Source of the DNA: Microvirga ossetica
GTDB lineage: Bacteria > Pseudomonadota > Alphaproteobacteria > Rhizobiales > Beijerinckiaceae
Length of the DNA: 64,000 nt
Direction of reading: 5' to 3'
Assembly (NCBI RefSeq): GCF_002741015.1
Contig: NZ_CP016617.1
Location: 930,001 to 994,000, forward strand
The notes beneath the pieces were generated by a model. The model was not told where the DNA came from and ran no database searches. It saw only the letters and a list, made by a program, of their open reading frames with translations. The position numbers were made by a program, and so were the translations under genes. The stretch's first letter is position 1; each line of letters begins with the position of its first letter. Below are positions 34,542-42,322 of the stretch, piece by piece.

Positions 34542-34765
34542 GGAGGGCACTAAGATGCGTGATCGAACAAGCTGACCAACCAACCTTGGACCATCAGGTC
34601 CATCGGCCTGCGCGACTGGGCGAATGCATGAGGATCAGCGCCGGTTGGTATGAGGCATCGGTTCTCGGAACCGACCGTCATCTCCTTGCTCGGCATGGGG
34701 AAGCCGTTTTCCAGTGCACCGTTCATGGCGGTGCTCGCGATGAAGGGTAACATCAGGTCTGATCG

Positions 34766-35935
34766 TCACGCCTTTGCGGCGCCGATGGTGTCGGCCATCG
34801 TCGCACCGCGCTGCCCCATCGGGCGATCCGGTCCGACCGTCGTGTCCCTGGCGGTCTGGTGCTCCATCTCGGCGTTGATCTCGGCACCCACCAGTACCAC
34901 GATGCCCGAGATCCAGATCCAGGTCATGAAGCCGATAACGGCGCCGAGCGAGCCATAGGTCTCGTTGTAGCTGCCGAAGTTCGCCACGTACCAGGAGACC
35001 AGCATCGACACGACGAGCCACAGCACGGCCGCCACGAGGCCGCCCGGCGTCACCCACTTCCACTCGGCCTTGTCGCGGCTCGGGCCGTAGCGGTAGAGAA
35101 GGGACAGGCCCAGCACGACGCAGGCCAGGAGGATGGGCCAGCGCGCCAACGAAAGCAGCCACTCGGTACCGCTGCCCAGGCCGACAAAGCTGAGGATGAC
35201 CGGCAGCACGACGATCCCGGCCAACGCCAGGAGGATGAAGCCGATGGCCGCGAGGGTGAACGCCAGCGACTCGAGGTTCAGCTTGAGGAAGCTGCGCTTC
35301 TCTTCCTCGTCGTAGACGATGTTGAGTGCGTCGATCATCGCCTTCATGCCCGCATTGGCACTCCACAGCGACAGGACGAGACCGATGAGAAAGCTGACGC
35401 CAAGCGTACCGCTGCCCTTGGAGGCAATGCGGACGACTTGCTCGCGGACGATGTCCAGCGCCCCGCTTGGCAGCACGCCCGAGAGGGCATTGAGATGGTC
35501 GTGGATCGTCGCGGGATCGGCGAACAGGCCGTAGATCGACACCAGGGCCGCGATTGCTGGGAAGATCGCGAGCAGGGCATAGTAGGTCACTCCTGCTGCC
35601 ACGGCCATGAGCCGGTCCTGCCCGAACTCCTCGTAGGTCCGCCACAGGATGTCCTTCCAGCCGAGTGTCGGGATTTGGGTCGGCGTGTCGGCTTCGCGTC
35701 CGCGCCCGCTCTCGCCAGCCGCCTCGGGACGCGCATGCTGCGCCTTGCTGCGACCCGACCCCAACCGACTTGTGCCGCCTTGGCCACGTCTGTGCGCGAT
35801 TGCCGTGCCCGGGCTTGCGCTGTCGGCGAAGACGTGACGCGCCAGCGCCCATCCGGCCACGATGGCCAGCATGGTGACCGTCGCGGAGATGGTCTGGTGC
35901 GTCTGTGAATCTCGAGACGGAGGCGTGGCGGCCAT
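34766..35935 (-). CDS. YihY/virulence factor BrkB family membrane protein
   Basis: A 389-aa protein starting MAATPPSRDS. A short N-terminal helix (ISATVTMLAIVAGWALARHV) and polar linker precede the YihY core with six further helices: WRTYEEFGQDRLMAVAAGVT, YYALLAIFPAIAALVSIYGL, TLGVSFLIGLVLSLWSANAG, LAAIGFILLALAGIVVLPVI, VLWLVVSMLVSWYVANFGSY and YGSLGAVIGFMTWIWISGIV, ending VGAEINAEMEHQ. The GAEINAE signature is diagnostic. The tail is polar. An inner-membrane role is expected, function uncertain. An EcfG-like promoter lies 56 nt upstream. Confidence 0.92.
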   Translation of the reverse strand: MAATPPSRDSQTHQTISATVTMLAIVAGWALARHVFADSASPGTAIAHRRGQGGTSRLGSGRSKAQHARPEAAGESGRGREADTPTQIPTLGWKDILWRTYEEFGQDRLMAVAAGVTYYALLAIFPAIAALVSIYGLFADPATIHDHLNALSGVLPSGALDIVREQVVRIASKGSGTLGVSFLIGLVLSLWSANAGMKAMIDALNIVYDEEEKRSFLKLNLESLAFTLAAIGFILLALAGIVVLPVILSFVGLGSGTEWLLSLARWPILLACVVLGLSLLYRYGPSRDKAEWKWVTPGGLVAAVLWLVVSMLVSWYVANFGSYNETYGSLGAVIGFMTWIWISGIVVLVGAEINAEMEHQTARDTTVGPDRPMGQRGATMADTIGAAKA

Positions 35936-35990
35936 GACGGATGTGCGATCTCCGGAATGCAGGCAACGGGCCAGCCTTGGCCATTGAAGT

Positions 35991-36016
35991 AACCGGGATC
36001 GGCAGCCCCGGGTTCC
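35991..36016 (-). promoter_or_regulatory. EcfG-like promoter (GGTT variant) for the YihY gene
   Basis: Minus strand GGAAC at 36016-36012, 17-nt spacer, GGTT at 35994-35991. Confidence 0.45.
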
Positions 36017-36101
36017 CGGATCCCAATGCTGTCCGGATCCACGCACCCGGCGGTCGCGGGGCATCGGCTCACCTGCCTCCGGCTTGTCCACATTCCGCTT
36101 T

Positions 36102-36126
36102 GGAACTTCGGTGATGCCGTGCCGTT
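36102..36126 (+). promoter_or_regulatory. EcfG-type (general stress) promoter
   Basis: GGAAC at 36102-36106, 16-nt spacer, CGTT at 36123-36126: an exact match, 53 nt before the DUF892 start. Confidence 0.7.
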
Positions 36127-36179
36127 AGTCGCCGCATCAATGCCTTGCACCCTTTGACCCGAAGCCAGGAGAACCTTTC

Positions 36180-36674
36180 ATGGCCGCAAAACAGAAGACG
36201 CTCGACGACCTCTTCCTTCACACCCTGAAGGACATCTACTACGCCGAGAAGCAGATCCTGAAGGCCCTGCCGAAGATGGCCAAGGGCGCAGAGTCGGACG
36301 AGCTCAAGGCCGCCTTCCAGACCCATCGCGAGCAGACGCAAGGGCAGATCGAGCGGCTGGAGCAGATCTTCGAACTCCTCGGCAAGCCCGCGCGCGGCGT
36401 GCCCTGCGAGGCGATCAAGGGGATCATCGACGAGGGCACCGAGATCATGGAGGACTTCGCCGACAGTCCGGCTCTCGATGCCGGCATCCTGTCCGCGGCC
36501 CAGGCGGTCGAGCATTACGAGATCACCCGCTACGGCACGCTCAAAACCTGGGCCCGGGAGCTCGGGCTGACCGAGGCCGCGACGCTGCTCGATCAGACCC
36601 TTCAGGAGGAGAAGGAAACCGATGCCCTCCTCACCCGGCTGGCCGAGGCCCGGGTCAACGTCAAGGCGGCGTAG
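36180..36674 (+). CDS. DUF892 (YciE/YciF-type) ferritin-like protein
   Basis: A 164-aa all-helical protein: TLDDLFLHTLKDIYYAEKQI, LKAAFQTHREQTQGQIERLE, QIFELLGKPARGVPCEAIKG and LDAGILSAAQAVEHYEITRY, ending LLDQTLQEEKETDALLTRLA. The spaced glutamates and histidines (YAEKQ, HREQT, VEHYE, EEKE) are the di-metal ligands of the ferritin-like fold. YciE/YciF proteins are stress-induced. AGGAG precedes the ATG, and an exact EcfG-type promoter and a strong terminator bracket the gene, so it is a single-gene stress unit. Confidence 0.93.
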   Translation: MAAKQKTLDDLFLHTLKDIYYAEKQILKALPKMAKGAESDELKAAFQTHREQTQGQIERLEQIFELLGKPARGVPCEAIKGIIDEGTEIMEDFADSPALDAGILSAAQAVEHYEITRYGTLKTWARELGLTEAATLLDQTLQEEKETDALLTRLAEARVNVKAA

Positions 36675-36710
36675 GCGTCGCCCGCGGCGGAAGTGCCTGC
36701 TCAACCGCTC

Positions 36711-36738
36711 AAGGCCGGATCATGCAGATCCGGCCTTT
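36711..36738 (+). terminator. Rho-independent terminator after the DUF892 gene
   Basis: AAGGCCGGAT at 36711-36720, seven-nt loop, ATCCGGCCTT at 36728-36737, then TT. Confidence 0.7.
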
Positions 36739-36852
36739 GGTCTGCCGATGTCCACATCGATCCATGGCGGTTTCGGCATGGCGCTTTACAGAGCGGAACC
36801 AGGTGTGAAGGATTCCTCCTTGCCTCGGACCGTCAGCACAAGGAATGCGCCG

Positions 36853-37917
36853 ATGAAGCTCTTCAAGTGCCAGGCCTGCGGCCATCTCCTCTATTTCGAG
36901 AACCGCGCCTGCGAGCGTTGCGGCCATCGCCTCGGCTACTTGCCCGATGCCGGCACGCTCTCGGCGCTGGAGCCCGATGGCGGCACGACCTGGCGTGCGC
37001 TGGCCCGGTCGGAGGGGGCCGACCGCTTCTGCGCCAATGCCGAGTTCGACGCCTGCAACTGGCTTGTCCCGGTCACCGCGGGCGAGGCGTATTGCACCGC
37101 CTGCCGACACAACGGCGTCATCCCGGACCCTTCGGTCCCGGCCAACCTGGCTGCCTGGCGCGTGATGGAACTGGCCAAGCACCGGCTGTTCTACACCCTG
37201 CTCAAGCTCCAACTGCCCTTGGTCACACGGGCCGAGGATCCGGAGCATGGGCTGATCTTCGAGTTCCTGGCCGAGCCGCCCGCGAACGATGGCCCCAAGG
37301 TGATGACCGGACATGACGAGGGCCTCATCACCATCGCGCTCAGCGAGGCCAACGATCTCGAGCGCGAGCGGCGGCGCACGGCCATGGGCGAGCCGTACCG
37401 CACCCTGCTCGGCCACTTCCGACATGAGGTCGGCCACCACTACTGGGACCTGCTCGTGCGCGATGGCGGCCGGCTCGAGGCCTGCCGGGCCGTCTTCGGG
37501 GATGAGCGGGAGGATTACGGCGAGGCCTTGCAGCGCCACTACCGCACAGGCGCGCCGACCGACTGGCAGGAGCGCTTCGTTTCGGCCTACGCGACGACGC
37601 ATCCGTGGGAGGATTTCGCCGAGACCTGGGCACACTACCTGCACATCGTCGACACGATCGAGATGGCGGAGGCCTTCGGCATCCGGGTCGGCCCGCCGCT
37701 GGACGACAGCGGCACGCTGTCGGCCGACTTCGGCGTCGATGCGGACAGCGGGGCTGACATCGGACAGGTTGTCGAGGATTGGTTGCCACTCACGTTCGCG
37801 CTCAACAGCCTCAACCGCTGCATGGGCCAGCGCGACCTCTATCCCTTCATCATCAGTCCGCCGGTCGTCGAGAAGCTGGGCTTCATCCATGGCCTCGTGC
37901 GGGATGCGGGGCGCTGA
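36853..37917 (+). CDS. Putative zinc-ribbon metallopeptidase (Peptidase_Mx type)
   Basis: A 354-aa protein with an N-terminal zinc ribbon (C6, C9, C20, C23 in KCQACGHLLYFENRACERCG), a second cysteine cluster (CNWLV, YCTACRHNG), and the peptidase motif HFRHEVGHHYWD (HExxH near residue 194) followed by EDFAETWAHYLHIVDT with the distal acidic/His ligands. No signal peptide, so it is probably cytosolic. The family is uncharacterised but common in soil bacteria. ATG 36853 is chosen because it begins exactly at the zinc ribbon. A nearby GGAAC lacks a -10 partner. Confidence 0.88.
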   Translation: MKLFKCQACGHLLYFENRACERCGHRLGYLPDAGTLSALEPDGGTTWRALARSEGADRFCANAEFDACNWLVPVTAGEAYCTACRHNGVIPDPSVPANLAAWRVMELAKHRLFYTLLKLQLPLVTRAEDPEHGLIFEFLAEPPANDGPKVMTGHDEGLITIALSEANDLERERRRTAMGEPYRTLLGHFRHEVGHHYWDLLVRDGGRLEACRAVFGDEREDYGEALQRHYRTGAPTDWQERFVSAYATTHPWEDFAETWAHYLHIVDTIEMAEAFGIRVGPPLDDSGTLSADFGVDADSGADIGQVVEDWLPLTFALNSLNRCMGQRDLYPFIISPPVVEKLGFIHGLVRDAGR

Positions 37918-37998
37918 CGGCCGGAACCAACGAACTCCGCGATCCTGACAGCGGCCCCGGTTGTCCCGAACGCGGGGTCGTAGACGACACCGAACGCG

Positions 37999-38190
37999 TC
38001 AGGGCTCCTTCCGCCCGAGCTCACGCTCGGCGCGCCGCAACGCGAGCAAGAGATCAATTTGATCGTTGGGGATCGGCTCACCCTCGATGTCGGCGAAGAC
38101 CACCTGGAGCTGGGCTCCGATATGCTTTTGGGTATCAGGGGCAAGCGGCGGAGCTGCGAGCTTCTGGTTTGGGCGTCCCTCGTTACGCAT
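37999..38190 (-). CDS. NepR-like anti-sigma factor
   Basis: A 63-aa protein starting MRNEGRPNQKLAAPPLAPDT at 38190. The core KHIGAQLQVVFADIEGEPIP and NDQIDLLLALRRAERE follows the NepR pattern: two amphipathic helices joined by a Pro linker that bind EcfG until phosphorylated PhyR displaces them. EcfG and PhyR genes are not in the window, so this is an accessory or orphan copy. It is divergent from the truncated receiver at 38227. Its presence fits the many EcfG-type promoters between 14 and 40 kb. Confidence 0.65.
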   Translation of the reverse strand: MRNEGRPNQKLAAPPLAPDTQKHIGAQLQVVFADIEGEPIPNDQIDLLLALRRAERELGRKEP

Positions 38191-38226
38191 GAGCCTACCT
38201 GTACGTACTTTGGCACCAGCGGCTGG

Positions 38227-38535
38227 ATGAACCTTCCTGCCGTCGCGGGAACCATCCCCGTCGGGTTCGAGGTCACGGAAGCGGCCAGCGGCGGGCAGGC
38301 CCTGGGACTCCTGCAAGCCGGGATCGCCGTTGATGTGCTGCTGACCGACATCCGCCTGCCGGGGGCCGATGGCTGGACGGTGGCCAAGGCCTACCGCGAG
38401 CGCTTCCCCGACCTGCCCGTCTTGTACGTGACAGGCTATGCGGAGCGAATGCAGCCCGTCCCCGGCGGGATCATCCTCTCGAAGCCTTACAAGATGGCTC
38501 AGGTGATTGGCATTCTGGAAACACGGGCCGCTTGA
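38227..38535 (+). pseudogene. Response regulator receiver domain lacking its N-terminus
   Basis: The frame reads GFEVTEAASGGQALGLLQAG, VDVLLTDIRLPGADGWTVAK, LPVLYVTGYAERM and ILSKPYKMAQVI. These are beta-2 to alpha-5 of a CheY-like domain, with phospho-acceptor Asp in LLTDIRLPG, Thr in VTGY and Lys in SKPY. The first strand with the acidic pair is missing; ATG 38227 instead leads 15 unrelated residues. A receiver without the acidic pair cannot be phosphorylated normally. It is probably the end of a hybrid kinase or FixJ-type gene. Confidence 0.7.
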
Positions 38536-38806
38536 GACGGGCTGCGTTCCGACAGCCGTTCATGGGCGGCACGGTTGCCCGTCAGCAGCCCATCCATGGG
38601 CCGAGTCCGTGACCGATCAGATACCCGGCTGCGCGCTCCTGTGCCAGAGCCTGCCGTCTGAGGGAGCGGTGGTGTTGCCACAAGGCGAAGCGAAGCCGTC
38701 GTGTGATCATACCCACCTCCCGCTCTGGCTCGGGACCGGGAATCGTCCCGCCCGTGTTTCGCCCTAGCTTCCCTGCTAACGGGTGGTCCCTGAACGGGAG
38801 CTCAGG

Positions 38807-39607
38807 ATGCTCAGTCCATGGCGTGGCCTTGCGCTCCTGCTGCTGACGGCCGGGCTGATGGTCCTGGAACCCTGGAGTGCTCACGCCGAGGCCGAGGTCG
38901 ACCTCGCGCTGGTGCTGGCCGTCGACGTCTCCCTGTCGATGGAGCCGGACGAGCAGGACCTCCAGCGGCAGGGCTTCGTCGAGGCCTTCCGCTCCTCGGA
39001 GGTGCACGAGGCCATCGGCAAGGGCATGCTGGGGCGCATCGCGGTGGTGTACGTCGAATGGGCCGGGGCCGGATACCAGCAGGTGGTCGTGCCCTGGACC
39101 GTGATCGAACGGCCGGCGGATGGCCAAGCCTTCGCAGCCCGTCTGGCTGATCGGTCCATCCAGCGCTACGGCTACACCTCCATCTCGGGCGCCATCGACT
39201 TCAGCCTCTGGAAGCTGCGGACAAGCGGCGTTCAGGCCGTCCGGCAGGTGATCGACATCTCCGGTGATGGCGCCAACAACCAGGGCCGCATCGTGACCGC
39301 GGCGCGGGACGAGGCGCTGGCGCAGGGGATCACCATCAACGGGCTGCCGCTCATGCTGAAGCGGCCGGACGGCCTGTGGGACATCGACAACCTCGATCTC
39401 TACTTCCGTGACTGCGTGATCGGCGGACTGGGGGCCTTCATGATCCCGGTGCGGGAGAAGGCCCAATTTGCCGAAGCCATTCGAACCAAGGTCGTCCGCG
39501 AGATCGCCGACAGGCCCCGGATCCAGTCGCTTGTCCAGCCGACCCAGGCAGAGGGCCGGGCCAACTGCCTGGCCGGGGAACTCCGGCGGCAGCGGAGTGG
39601 AAACTGA
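38807..39607 (+). CDS. DUF1194 domain protein with von Willebrand A-like fold, secreted
   Basis: A 266-aa protein. Residues 1-29 are a signal peptide (LALLLLTAGLMVLEPWSAHA, cleavage after AHA). The MIDAS-like motif LVLAVDVSLSMEPDEQ (DxSxS) is followed by VVYVEWAGAGYQQVVVPWTV, YTSISGAIDF and VIDISGDGANNQGR, all typical of DUF1194. It is probably periplasmic and binds a divalent cation. A GTG start eight codons earlier is possible. It is monocistronic; function unknown. Confidence 0.88.
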   Translation: MLSPWRGLALLLLTAGLMVLEPWSAHAEAEVDLALVLAVDVSLSMEPDEQDLQRQGFVEAFRSSEVHEAIGKGMLGRIAVVYVEWAGAGYQQVVVPWTVIERPADGQAFAARLADRSIQRYGYTSISGAIDFSLWKLRTSGVQAVRQVIDISGDGANNQGRIVTAARDEALAQGITINGLPLMLKRPDGLWDIDNLDLYFRDCVIGGLGAFMIPVREKAQFAEAIRTKVVREIADRPRIQSLVQPTQAEGRANCLAGELRRQRSGN

Positions 39608-39791
39608 CCGATCCGGGAGCGGTCAGAGCCAGTCGGATGATCCGGCGGCAGCTCGGGATGGTCATGCGCGATGACCTCAACCTGCTGCGCCTGGCCTTGA
39701 TCGCAAGCATGACCTCGTCCCGGCCTCGAGGCTGCGATCGCAGATCCGGCAGGCGGCCGCATCATGGCACGGGCGCCCTGCGGCATCCGTT
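39608..39791. other. Intergenic region
   Basis: No gene recognised before the EcfG-like promoter at 39792. Confidence 0.4.
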
Positions 39792-39817
39792 GGAACGAGG
39801 GGCCAAGCGACACGGTT
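39792..39817 (+). promoter_or_regulatory. EcfG-like promoter (GGTT variant)
   Basis: GGAAC at 39792-39796, 17-nt spacer, GGTT at 39814-39817, 60 nt before the small gene at 39878. Confidence 0.45.
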
Positions 39818-39877
39818 GTTTCGGCATCGGGCGGGCCATCGCAGAAGAGCCGCGCTCACGGATGAGGAACAGACGCC

Positions 39878-40087
39878 ATGACGCACAGATTTGGGATCGG
39901 CCAGCTCGTGCGGCCACGGGAACGCCTTCTCGAGAATACCGGGATCTACGAGATCCTGGGTCTTCTGCCCTCCGGACCGGACGACGAGCCCCTCTACCGG
40001 ATCAAGGCAGCGGCAGGGCCGGTCCAGCGCGTCGTACGTGAAGCCGACATCGTGCCGGCATCCGCGTCCTCGCAAGCAAACGGCTGA
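39878..40087 (+). CDS. Small conserved protein, 69 aa
   Basis: Reads MTHRFGIGQLVRPRERLLEN, TGIYEILGLLPSGPDDEPLY, RIKAAAGPVQRVVREADIVP. It is a small beta-rich protein (F.IGQ.VR ... Y.I..LLP ... YRIK ... ERVV.E) that I recall as widespread in rhizobia without known function. GAGGAA precedes the ATG, and an EcfG-like promoter lies upstream. It is probably cytosolic. Confidence 0.75.
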   Translation: MTHRFGIGQLVRPRERLLENTGIYEILGLLPSGPDDEPLYRIKAAAGPVQRVVREADIVPASASSQANG

Positions 40088-40135
40088 ACAGGGTCCGCCC
40101 CCGGCGCATCATCCGAACCAGGAACGATCGGCGAG

Positions 40136-40432
40136 ATGATCCCGATGCGCATCGCCGTCCTTGCCCTTGCAGCCCTGTTCCCCGGCATCTCCGCTGCCCA
40201 GGGTGATGTTTGGACCCTCGAACTCCTGGAGCGATACGCCTCCTGGGTCAGGGACGGCGGATTCGCCTGTCCCATGGCCACGAGGGTCACGGAGGTCGGT
40301 TCCGATGACCGAGGCACTGCGTTCAAGGTCATCTGCGGTCCGGCCGCGGCCGCCGTCACCGGGGAGGAGGTTGCGTACCGCCTGGAGGTGCGCCCGAACG
40401 ACACCCGGCTTGTGGAGCCGTGGCAGGAGTAG
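40136..40432 (+). CDS. Small secreted protein, 98 aa
   Basis: MIPMRIAVLALAALFPGISA is a signal peptide (cleavage likely after ISAAQG), followed by a mature part of about 75 residues containing two cysteines (FACPMATRV and VICGPA) that may form a disulfide. No family recognised. The start could also be the second ATG at 40145. It lies 48 bp after the previous small gene and may share its transcript. Confidence 0.65.
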   Translation: MIPMRIAVLALAALFPGISAAQGDVWTLELLERYASWVRDGGFACPMATRVTEVGSDDRGTAFKVICGPAAAAVTGEEVAYRLEVRPNDTRLVEPWQE

Positions 40433-40721
40433 CCCGCCTCCCGGCGGAAGGATTCTCGTGCCGATCCGCCAAGGACGCACCGGGTCCCGCCCTGCCGATG
40501 CTTGCGCGGCCGACCCGCCGGACTCCAAAACGGATTCCAGGTTCAGCCCTTGACCGATCTGTAGCGTTGTGCCGCCCCGATCTCCTCTGATGTGATGACG
40601 GCTGGCAGCCTTGGCGCGGCGATTCCGATCAGGTCCTTCACCATCGGATGATCCAGGTGGATGCCGACCTGCCCCCGGCACGCCCACAAGGGCATTCCCG
40701 CCATGCCCGCCCATCCTTGCT

Positions 40722-41687
40722 TCAGTCCGGCGGACGTATGCGGTGGATGGCCTTCCCCGAGACCCAGAGCGATCCCGCCCCGTAACGGATGGCATCGCCC
40801 ATGGGACCCGACCCGGTGAAGCGGCGGATCAGCGTGTTGGTCCTGGGGTCGATCTGCGCGACCGGCGTTCCCGGGACACTGATCCAGACGTAGCCGCCAC
40901 CGCAAACGATATCGCCGCCGTCCAACCGTCCGATCGTCTCGATGGTCGCCAGCACCTCGCCGGACCTCCCATCGATCCTTTGCACGGTACCATCGCCTTG
41001 GTTCAGCACCCAGATCGAACCTTCTCCGGACGCAATGAAGCGCGGCTTGTCATGGAGCCTCGTGGTCGAAACGATGGCATTGCTCTTCGGGTCGATCCGG
41101 TAGAGCTCGCCGTTCTCGGAACCCGTGACCCAGACCGAGCCGAAATCGACCACGATCCCGGCGCTTCCTGACGGGAGTGGGATATTCGCCTCGACCGCCC
41201 CGGTCTGGGAATTGTAGCGCGTCAGAACGGTGTCTTTCGTCGGACTGGACTCGGCTGCCGTCACAACCCAGACCCCGCCCTCCCCCGCACCGATGCTGCC
41301 CTCGCTGGCCACCATCTGGGCCGGGATTTCCTGCACCAGCTTATTGGCGCCCGGGTCGATCTTGAGGATCAGGTCCCGGCTCGTGGCAGGCACCCACACG
41401 GCCCCTTCACCGACCGCCATGGCGCGATACCTACCAAAGCTGCCGAGCTCGATGGCCAAAACACTGTTGTCAGCGGCATCGACCCGGACCAGGGGGCCAC
41501 CGCTTAGGGCTGGATCCGCAGATCGGGCCATCATCCAGAGGGAGCCAAACCCAAACCCCAGGAAGTCGCCGCCCCGGGGAATTTCCGTCTGCATGATCAG
41601 GCTGGTGGCTGGCAACTCTTCCGCCGCCAAGCCCAGGCTTGGCGAACCCAAGATCGGAAGCGATAGCAAGATCAACGTTCTTGCCAT
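40722..41687 (-). CDS. Secreted beta-propeller (Vgb/YncE-like) protein
   Basis: A 321-aa protein. MARTLILLSLPILGSPSLGL is a signal peptide (cleavage near GLAAEE). The mature protein has six to seven repeats of the type G.GSVWV....G.L.RIDP.SN.V: GEGAVWVPATSRDLILKIDP, FGSVWVTGSENGELYRIDPK, GEGSIWVLNQGDGTVQRIDG and GGGYVWISVPGTPVAQIDPR. It is probably periplasmic. Such propellers resemble streptogramin lyase-like or sensor proteins, but catalysis cannot be inferred. ATG 41687 is chosen because it begins the signal peptide. Confidence 0.85.
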   Translation of the reverse strand: MARTLILLSLPILGSPSLGLAAEELPATSLIMQTEIPRGGDFLGFGFGSLWMMARSADPALSGGPLVRVDAADNSVLAIELGSFGRYRAMAVGEGAVWVPATSRDLILKIDPGANKLVQEIPAQMVASEGSIGAGEGGVWVVTAAESSPTKDTVLTRYNSQTGAVEANIPLPSGSAGIVVDFGSVWVTGSENGELYRIDPKSNAIVSTTRLHDKPRFIASGEGSIWVLNQGDGTVQRIDGRSGEVLATIETIGRLDGGDIVCGGGYVWISVPGTPVAQIDPRTNTLIRRFTGSGPMGDAIRYGAGSLWVSGKAIHRIRPPD

Positions 41688-41832
41688 GCTCCTCGCCGTC
41701 CTCCCTGGAAGGACATCGGCTCGGAAGCTCCGTCCCGTCGGACCGATTACAGCATGGAACCAAGGCTGCGCCTCGCAGGGGAACACGCTGGATCGCACGG
41801 CTTGGAACCTGCCATCCACTCCTCCTTCAAGG

Positions 41833-42267
41833 CTAATTGAGGGTGGGGCGGCGAAGAGGGCAAGCTTGAGAGACATGGGCCGCTCCATAAGACGGGTGGG
41901 CGGCGCTCGTCAGAGCGTCGGGAAACGCTACTCGGCCTAGTTTACTCCCATCCGGGCATCCTGTCGTCGCACCAGCGCGTAAAGTCGCGCTATTTCGGAT
42001 AACCCTCAGTATGGAACCGCTCTGTCGCCCTTCTCGGGGCGCCTGTTCGCTTCTCCAAAAACGGCTGTCTCGCGGCCGCTGATTGATGCCCTGCGGTGTC
42101 CATTCCAGGGTGAGAAGCTGCCAAGCCACCACGGCCAGAACCACGACCCCGAAGAGGCTGACCAGAAGAAGGATGGCGCGCATCCTTTTCCTATGTCGGA
42201 TCAACTCGGCATCGTTGGCTGTTCCCAGCCAATCCGGTTCACTCTGATTGCGCTGTTTGGTCTTCAC
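41833..42267 (-). CDS. Possible single-pass membrane protein
   Basis: From GTG 42267 (behind GGGGGG) the frame reads VKTKQRNQSEPDWLGTANDA, then one strong transmembrane helix AILLLVSLFGVVVLAVVAWQ, then a polar region. Sequence after about residue 110 loses protein-like character, and dispersed motif A lies inside the frame, so the true gene may end earlier and be disrupted. No family recognised. Confidence 0.4.
   Translation of the reverse strand: MKTKQRNQSEPDWLGTANDAELIRHRKRMRAILLLVSLFGVVVLAVVAWQLLTLEWTPQGINQRPRDSRFWRSEQAPREGRQSGSILRVIRNSATLRAGATTGCPDGSKLGRVAFPDALTSAAHPSYGAAHVSQACPLRRPTLN
41987..42017 (+). repeat. 30-bp dispersed motif, copy A
   Basis: Begins GCGCTATTTCGGATAACC and ends CAGTATGGAAC. 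Same orientation as copy B 336 bp away and as copy C at 13981. Confidence 0.5.
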
Positions 42268-42322
42268 GGTGCCCCCCGGCAGAAGGAACCGTAGCAGCCT
42301 CGCGCACGCAAGACAAAGCCGG

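Larger units (their letters stand above)
32087..34568 (+). mobile_element. 2482-bp element carrying a large serine recombinase, inserted in IS630
   Basis: The limits follow from the interrupted IS630 transposase: codons for EAWN end at 32086 and KLTNQPW begins at 34569. GAAC is present at both junctions (32083-32086 and 34565-34568), so the crossover lies within it. There are no inverted repeats, as expected for large serine recombinases. Gene order is DUF5372-like, a small overlapping gene, recombinase. The right end carries GGAGGG and an ATG (34555) that are joined in frame to the first gene when the ends meet. Confidence 0.85.
31092..34631 (+). pseudogene. IS630 family transposase gene, frameshifted and split by an insertion
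   Basis: ATG 31092 follows AGGAGG. The helix-turn-helix region (RTKAARVGGVGLQTVRDWVV) runs to about 31590. The DDE domain continues in the -1 frame (LEIWFADEARIGQKNKITRR, VLLLDQAGWH, LPAKAPKLNPVENISQFMRE) to EAWN at 32086. The C-terminus, KLTNQPWTIRSIGLRDWANA with stop at 34629, resumes in the same frame at 34569 after the inserted element. The switch lies near TTTTTAAAAAG (31574-31584), possibly programmed as in other IS630 copies. The insertion certainly inactivates it. Confidence 0.88.
31010..34648 (+). mobile_element. IS630 family element, interrupted by a serine-recombinase element
   Basis: Ends are related inverted repeats: CCAGTCGACGC at 31010 and, reading back from 34648, CCAACCGGCGC. 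Both are flanked outside by TA (31008-31009 and 34649-34650), the usual IS630/Tc1 target duplication. Without the inserted 2482 bp the element would be about 1.16 kb, the normal IS630 size. Confidence 0.8.

Noticed and set aside
32083..34568. Reading GAAC as a classical transposon target duplication
   Set aside because: The only mobility gene is a serine recombinase, which recombines within a short shared core rather than making a duplication; no inverted repeats are present.
34651..34765. Minus-strand segment reading MNGALENGFPMPSKEMTV as the missing sulfatase end
   Set aside because: Does not match any sulfatase region I know, and the frame is short. Left unassigned.
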